Shown here piece by piece: positions 14,192 to 18,266 of a stretch of DNA of 18,266 nucleotides. Source of the stretch: Chitinophagaceae bacterium (GTDB taxonomy: Bacteria > Bacteroidota > Bacteroidia > Chitinophagales > Chitinophagaceae). The notes under the pieces are model-generated. The model was given only the letters and a program-made list of their open reading frames with translations, had not been told where the DNA came from and ran no database searches. The DNA lies in NCBI GenBank assembly GCA_003167015.1, contig PMUF01000248.1, forward strand, positions 1 to 18,266, given 5' to 3'. The translations under genes and the position numbers were made by a program. How positions within the stretch are numbered: position 1 is the stretch's first letter; each line of letters begins with the position of its first letter.

Positions 14192-14380
14192 CCGCCAGGG
14201 CCGTCCAATAAAACCGGGTTCGACATCTCCTGCATCGTCACCATCCTCGCCCTCATCATCTTCGGCTATATCAAAAGCAAGGTCACCGGCCAGCCCCTGA
14301 TCAAAGGGACGATCAAGATCGCATCGATCGGCATCATCGCCGCAGCGGCCGCCTACCTGCTGGCCAAGGCAGTCAGTTGA
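14192..14380 (+). pseudogene. C-terminal relic of a VIT1/CCC1 family Fe/Mn transporter
   Basis: The plus-strand frame ending at TGA 14378-14380 reads GFDISCIVTILALIIFGYIK, then SKVTGQP, then IKGTIKIASIGIIAAAAAYL and LAKAVS. This is the last membrane hairpin of VIT1/CCC1 proteins (FGY.K...TG linker, Ala/Gly-rich final helix). The frame has no start codon and is closed by a stop at 14105-14107. A whole family member is about 230 residues, so only about a quarter survives. The upstream part is replaced by the promoter region of the PRC operon. The tail is well preserved, so loss was recent or the fragment drifted in. It ends 6 bp from the mgtA stop. Nothing else is seen in 14089-14191. Confidence 0.68.
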
Positions 14381-14386
14381 CACCAT

Positions 14387-16960
14387 TCAATAATTTTTTT
14401 GTAATTTCCGGTAGAACCATTTTTTCGCCAGTTCCGCTGACCCGATATAACCGGCTACGATCAGTCCCATCCAGCCATAGAAGGACAGCGGAAGCCGCAC
14501 GAACCCAAACAAGCCGGCCAAGGGAGAAAAGGGCAGCGCCAGCACGGCCAATACGATCAGGCTGGTCGCCAGCATCAGGTATTTACCCGGCAAACTCTTA
14601 AAAAAGGGAAGCCGCGTCCTTACCACCAGTACGATCAGCGTGGCCGATACCACCGACTCCACGAACCAACCCGTTTGAAATACCTTTTCTCCGGCCTTCA
14701 TAAAAAAGAGCAGCACCCCGAAAGTCAGATAGTCAAACACAGAACTCAACAGCCCGAACACCAGCATAAAGCGCCTGATGAAGCGGATATCCCAGCGGTG
14801 CGGTTTATCGACAGCCACCGCATCCACCCTGTCGGTAGCAATCGCCATTTCCGGAAAATCCGTCAGCAGGTTCGTCAGCAAGATCTGCTTAGGGAGTAAC
14901 GGCAGGAAAGACAGGAACAACGAAGCCCCCGCCATGCTGAACATATTGCCAAAATTGGCGCTGGTCGCCATAAACACATACTTCATTGTATTGGCAAAGG
15001 TCCGGCGCCCGATCATGATCCCTTCACTCAGCACCCCCAGGTCCTGGTCAAGCAGGACAATATCCGCCGCTTCCTTGGCCACGTCCACCGCATCATCCAC
15101 CGAGATACCCACATCCGCCGTATGCAGCGCCGGGGCGTCGTTCACCCCGTCTCCCATAAATCCCACCACATTACCCGCCTTCTTAAGGCAAGCGATGATC
15201 CTTTCCTTCTGATTCGGCTCGACCTCGGCAAAAATATTGGTCATCTTCGCCTGCTGCATCAGCGCATCATCATTCATCTGTCCGATCTGTCCACCCGTGA
15301 GGATCGCCGGCGCCAAAACGCCAATCTGCCGCGCAATGCTATCCGCCACCAGGGCATTATCCCCGGTAATCACCTTGAACTGAACACCCAGGCTATGCAG
15401 CTTGTCCAGCGTCTCCCGAATATGCGCCTTCGGCGGATCGAACAGCGTAACAAAGCCCAGGAATACCATGTCCTTCTCCTCTTCCCGCGTAAAATCCTTC
15501 TCCTTCGACGTATCCTTATACGCGATCCCCAGCACCCGAAACCCCGCCGCGCTTAATTGCCGGTATTGTTCCATCACCGTCGCCCGCTTTCCATCTATCG
15601 GTACCACGGCTCCCTTTTCCGTCTCTACCCGGTCACAAATGTCCAGGATGACCTTCAGCGCTCCTTTGGTGATCGCCACATTCCTGCCCTCCTGCTGCAC
15701 TTGCACCGTGAGTCGTTTACGGATAAAATCATAGGGAATTTCACACTGCACCGTAAAAGACACCGCCGGAGCTTTATACACCGCACAAATGGCCTGATCT
15801 ATCGGGTTTGTAAATCCCTGCTGCAAAGAGGCGTTCAGGCCTGCATACAGCAGCGTCTTCTCCGAGTGATCCCCATTGATGTCCAGCGCATCCTTTAAGG
15901 TCACCTTTCCTTCCGTGATCGTGCCCGTTTTATCCGAACAAAGGATATTCATACTTCCGACATTCTCGATCGAAGACAGCCGCTTGACGATGACCTTCTG
16001 TTTCGCCATGGCCCTTGCCCCAGCCGCCAGGTTCACCGTAATGATGGCCGGCAGCAATTGCGGCGTCAGTCCCACCGCCAAGGCCAGGGAAAATAAAAAC
16101 GAATCCAGCACAGGCTTATGCAACAGCACATTCATCGCAAAAATGATAATCACCAGAACCAGCGTGATCTCCATCAGCATGTACCCGAAATGCCGGATGC
16201 CCTTCTCAAAATCCGTCTCCGGGGGTTTCAACCGAAGCCTGCCCGATATCTTTCCAAATTCGGTTTTACCGCCCGTCCTGATCACCACCGCCCTGGCCTT
16301 CCCACTGATGACATGAGCGCCCATCAGCAGGCTGTTACTCCTTTTAGAGAGCGGCGTAGCCGCCGCAAGTACCCCCGCATTCTTTTCCACCGGGTAGGTC
16401 TCCCCGGTAAAGGCCGCTTCATCTATAAATAATTCCTTTGAATCCAATAGCAGGCTGTCCCCCGGTATCATGTCGCCCGCCGACAACACAATGATATCCC
16501 CCGGCACCACCGACTCCACGGGCCATTCGCTTTCCGTTCCATCCCGCAGGATGCGGCAGCGGATCTGCACCATCTTCAACAGCTCCTCCACCGCATGAGC
16601 GGCCCCTTTCTCCTGCCAGAAACCCAGGAAACTGCTGATCAAAATGATCGTCAGGATAATCACGGCATCTGTCACATCCCCCAAGCCCATCGACAGACCT
16701 GCCGCCCCGATCAGCAATAGCGTGACCGGGCTTTTAAACTGGCTCAGGAAAAGAAGGATGGCGGAGGAATGGGTCGCCGCTTTCAACGTATTGGAGCCGT
16801 AGGTCTTTAACCGGTCCGCCGCCGATAATCCGGAAAGGCCTCTTTCATTGCAGGCAAGCAATTGCAACGCCTCCCCGCTACCGAGGCTCCAAAAGGTGTC
16901 CAACGACGGGGGCAAAAGAGGCTGATGGTCCGGCATAACTCTTGAAGATAATGCAGGCAT
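14387..16960 (-). CDS. mgtA: Mg2+-translocating P-type ATPase (P3B, MgtA/MgtB type)
   Basis: 857 residues from ATG 16960; a TTG one codon upstream is less likely and ATG 16936 is a possible alternative. In order: cation-ATPase N-terminal domain (about 22-60), first membrane pair (about 66-115), actuator domain with FTGE (184-187), M3-M4 (about 260-310), phosphorylation site CSDKTGT with Asp343, nucleotide domain, hinge MGDGVNDAPAL (602-612) and a C-terminal membrane bundle with TNLLTDFPEMAIATDRVD (696-713), typical of the MgtA group. E. coli MgtA is 898 aa. The M4 motif is GLTPQLLP (297-304), where classical MgtA has TPEMLP. The enzyme imports Mg2+ with ATP hydrolysis. The upstream 174 bp are shared with tetR. 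Confidence 0.93.
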   Translation of the reverse strand: MPALSSRVMPDHQPLLPPSLDTFWSLGSGEALQLLACNERGLSGLSAADRLKTYGSNTLKAATHSSAILLFLSQFKSPVTLLLIGAAGLSMGLGDVTDAVIILTIILISSFLGFWQEKGAAHAVEELLKMVQIRCRILRDGTESEWPVESVVPGDIIVLSAGDMIPGDSLLLDSKELFIDEAAFTGETYPVEKNAGVLAAATPLSKRSNSLLMGAHVISGKARAVVIRTGGKTEFGKISGRLRLKPPETDFEKGIRHFGYMLMEITLVLVIIIFAMNVLLHKPVLDSFLFSLALAVGLTPQLLPAIITVNLAAGARAMAKQKVIVKRLSSIENVGSMNILCSDKTGTITEGKVTLKDALDINGDHSEKTLLYAGLNASLQQGFTNPIDQAICAVYKAPAVSFTVQCEIPYDFIRKRLTVQVQQEGRNVAITKGALKVILDICDRVETEKGAVVPIDGKRATVMEQYRQLSAAGFRVLGIAYKDTSKEKDFTREEEKDMVFLGFVTLFDPPKAHIRETLDKLHSLGVQFKVITGDNALVADSIARQIGVLAPAILTGGQIGQMNDDALMQQAKMTNIFAEVEPNQKERIIACLKKAGNVVGFMGDGVNDAPALHTADVGISVDDAVDVAKEAADIVLLDQDLGVLSEGIMIGRRTFANTMKYVFMATSANFGNMFSMAGASLFLSFLPLLPKQILLTNLLTDFPEMAIATDRVDAVAVDKPHRWDIRFIRRFMLVFGLLSSVFDYLTFGVLLFFMKAGEKVFQTGWFVESVVSATLIVLVVRTRLPFFKSLPGKYLMLATSLIVLAVLALPFSPLAGLFGFVRLPLSFYGWMGLIVAGYIGSAELAKKWFYRKLQKNY

Positions 16961-17000
16961 CAACTGCTTTTATTACATTCTTCCCCAAAGAGTTTATATC

Positions 17001-17032
17001 ATTCACACGTTTGCCTTTTAGAAGATGTGAAT
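17001..17032. repeat. Inverted repeat ATTCACA-N18-TGTGAAT in the mgtA/tetR intergenic region
   Basis: Perfect 7-bp arms at 17001-17007 and 17026-17032, about 41-72 bp upstream of the mgtA start. It could form a leader hairpin or bind a dimeric regulator. No Mg2+ leader peptide or known riboswitch is recognised. Confidence 0.3.
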
Positions 17033-17098
17033 TCTATAAATAATGTACAAACACCTGTAACACTTGTGTATAAAAGGCAGCTCACCTTTACCTATCGA

Positions 17099-17114
17099 TT
17101 AATCATTTGATTAA
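17099..17114. promoter_or_regulatory. Candidate TetR operator, TTAATCA-TT-TGATTAA
   Basis: A 16-bp perfect palindrome (7-bp arms, 2-nt centre) 20 bp before the tetR start codon. TetR-family proteins commonly bind such a site to repress themselves and the linked transporter genes. It overlaps an FNR-like box at 17107-17120. Confidence 0.45.
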
Positions 17115-17120
17115 AATCAC
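17107..17120. promoter_or_regulatory. FNR-like box, TTGAT-N4-ATCAC
   Basis: TTGAT (17107-17111), TAAA, ATCAC (17116-17120) matches TTGAT-N4-ATCAA at nine of ten fixed positions. Together with the following T-run it is 16/20 identical to the box at 8103-8122 beside the Crp/Fnr gene. It shares 8 bp with the putative TetR operator, so the two regulators could compete. Confidence 0.42.
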
Positions 17121-17134
17121 TTTTTAATAGCAAG

Positions 17135-17818
17135 ATGCAACCTTCTTCCTTATACAAGCAACATGATTTTACCTTGGGTAAGGGGAAAAAAGCTACGGTA
17201 CAAGATCCGTCTACAGCAGAAAAAATAAAAAGCGCCGCCAAAAAATTATTTACGAAAAAAGGCTATGCGGCTATCCGAACCAGGGACATTGCCGAAGAAG
17301 CCGGCATCAACCTGGCGTTGCTCAATTATTACTTCCGCAGCAAAAAGAAACTATTCGATCTCGTGATGAAAGAGAATATCCACCTTTTCCTGGGTGCTAT
17401 GATCGAAAACATCAATAATAACCCCCGAACCTTTGATGAGCAGTTGGATTTCATCGTAGACCACTATATCGACCTGTTACTTCAAAACCCCGATCTGCCG
17501 TTCTTTGTCCTCAACCTCCTGCAATCCGGCAAGCTACCCGCTGAAGACAAAGACGACCCGCTCTTCCGGAATATCCAGCAACTAAGAAATTCCTTTTTAA
17601 AGAATATCCAGCAAGCCATGGAAAAGGGAAAGGTGAAAAATATCCATCCCCTGCATGTGATCGCCAACATGATGGGCCTGATCATCTTTCCCTTCATCGC
17701 CCGTTCCTTATTGATGGCAAGGGCCGGCCATATCAGCCGGAAGGAATTTGAAGAACTGATGATCGAAAGAAAGAAACTGATCCCCGAATGGATCAGGTCA
17801 ATCATGCGCGCCCCATGA
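17135..17818 (+). CDS. TetR/AcrR family transcriptional regulator
   Basis: A 227-residue protein starting at ATG 17135. An N-terminal extension of about 25 residues precedes the DNA-binding domain: KIKSAAKKLFTKKGYAAIRT (30-49), then RDIAEEAGINLALLNYYFRS (50-69), which is the helix-turn-helix with the family-typical NYYF/KK. The rest is the helical ligand-binding and dimer domain (about 80-215), with a hydrophobic stretch near VIANMMGLIIFPFIARSLLM. Such proteins usually repress an adjacent efflux or lipid operon. The gene is 2 bp upstream of a TolC-family gene, which makes an autoregulated efflux operon likely. The ligand is unknown. Confidence 0.92.
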   Translation: MQPSSLYKQHDFTLGKGKKATVQDPSTAEKIKSAAKKLFTKKGYAAIRTRDIAEEAGINLALLNYYFRSKKKLFDLVMKENIHLFLGAMIENINNNPRTFDEQLDFIVDHYIDLLLQNPDLPFFVLNLLQSGKLPAEDKDDPLFRNIQQLRNSFLKNIQQAMEKGKVKNIHPLHVIANMMGLIIFPFIARSLLMARAGHISRKEFEELMIERKKLIPEWIRSIMRAP

Positions 17819-17820
17819 CT

Positions 17821-18266
17821 ATGCCCCATTCACTATATGACATCAGGAGATTCCCGCCGGCACTACTATGGTGTTTTGCTATTCTCCTCTATTCCTGCGG
17901 AGCCTTCGCCCAGCAGGTCCGTACGATCACCCTCGAAGAGTGCTACCAACTCGCAGAAACCAACTATCCTCTATCCCGGCAAAGAGGACTTATCCGGAAG
18001 ACAGAAGGCTATACCCTTGAAAACCTGGCCAAAGGCATTTACCCGCAACTCGATGTGAACGGCATGGCCACTTACCAATCCGATGTCACCAATCTCTCCG
18101 TGCCCGGGTTTATCTCCATCAAAATACCAAAAGATCAGTATGGCGTGTATGGAGAAGTATCGCAAACCATCAGCGATTTTGGCATCAACAAACAAAACAG
18201 GGAATTGAGCAGGACCGCCGCCGCGTTGCAAGAGGAAAATCTCAATACGCAATTATTCGCACTGAA
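17821..18266 (+). CDS. TolC family outer-membrane efflux protein, N-terminal 148 residues (truncated by window edge)
   Basis: The frame from ATG 17821 is open to the window end (148 codons plus 2 bases). A signal peptide ends near GAFAQQ (about residue 31). The mature start ITLEECYQLAETNYPL is the usual first helix of outer-membrane efflux proteins in Bacteroidota, and it is followed by LENLAKGIYPQLDVNG, TISDFGINKQNRELS and ALQEENLNTQLFAL, which fit a helical hairpin with a beta-strand turn. TolC proteins form the outer-membrane channel of RND or ABC efflux pumps, so a membrane-fusion protein and pump are expected downstream. It starts 2 bp after the tetR stop. Confidence 0.88.
   Translation, partial: MPHSLYDIRRFPPALLWCFAILLYSCGAFAQQVRTITLEECYQLAETNYPLSRQRGLIRKTEGYTLENLAKGIYPQLDVNGMATYQSDVTNLSVPGFISIKIPKDQYGVYGEVSQTISDFGINKQNRELSRTAAALQEENLNTQLFAL

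Noticed and set aside
14129..14386. 85-aa minus-strand ORF rich in Asp/Gly
   Set aside because: It is the antisense of the VIT1/CCC1 relic; the acidic repeats come from its Ile/Leu/Val codons read backwards.
17837..18252. Short ORFs on both strands at the right end
   Set aside because: They are shadows of the TolC-family frame, which is open from 17821 to the window edge.
1..18266. CRISPR array, prophage, insertion sequence or defence system
   Set aside because: No spaced direct repeats, transposase, integrase, capsid or nuclease-helicase gene was seen on either strand.

Overview
The window looks like chromosomal DNA from a Bacteroidota bacterium, most likely of the Chitinophagaceae/Sphingobacteriia side. 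Pointers are several promoters of the Bacteroidota type (TAnnTTTG at the -7 position), weak or absent Shine-Dalgarno sequences, a DUF6089 outer-membrane barrel, a DUF983 protein, a Met/Pro-rich FKBP lipoprotein paired with an NrnA-type DHH phosphoesterase, and P-type ATPase and UbiD proteins of Bacteroidota flavour. The species cannot be named from this sequence alone.

Layout. (1) 1-6544 is a dense housekeeping block: the 3' end of folP (+); a convergent nrnA-FKBP lipoprotein pair (-) sharing a hairpin terminator with folP; ndk (+) diverging from nrnA; a ubiD-TraB/GumN pair (-) whose stop and start overlap as ATGA; and a DUF6089 outer-membrane protein (-). (2) 6545-7367 holds tRNA-Pro(GGG) with its own promoter and terminator. 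It is followed by about 500 bp of low coding density with a 16-bp palindrome, a relic of a PIN-domain (VapC-like) gene and a doubtful 54-aa ORF. Base composition becomes visibly more AT-rich after the tRNA, as at the edge of an acquired segment. (3) 7368-11244 has a Crp/Fnr-type regulator (-) diverging from a tightly packed four-gene operon (+): class I methyltransferase, DUF983 membrane protein, SulP anion transporter with STAS domain, and an 89-aa orphan. (4) 11228-14088 is a minus-strand operon read as PRC-barrel protein, 157-aa orphan, second PRC-barrel protein, MscS channel. The two PRC-barrel genes are clear paralogues, and each carries two PRC repeats. (5) 14192-14380 is the orphaned C-terminus of a VIT1/CCC1 metal transporter, tail to tail with an MgtA-type Mg2+ P-type ATPase (-). 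(6) 17135-18266 is a TetR regulator followed after 2 bp by a TolC-type outer-membrane efflux protein that runs off the window, probably the start of an efflux operon.

How it fits together. The right half is rich in ion and envelope functions (SulP, MscS, MgtA, a VIT relic, PRC-barrel proteins, TolC). The most interesting regulatory observation is that the crp/methyltransferase intergenic region and the tetR/mgtA intergenic region both contain an FNR-like box, TTGAT-N4-(G/A)TCAC followed by a T-run. The two 20-mers are 16/20 identical, so the local Crp/Fnr protein may control both sides of this region. In the second case the box overlaps a perfect 7-2-7 palindrome that could be the TetR operator. 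No CRISPR array, phage module, complete insertion sequence or recognisable defence system is visible. The candidates for undescribed biology are the two orphan genes (89 aa and 157 aa) in their conserved-looking operon settings and the duplicated PRC-barrel pair.
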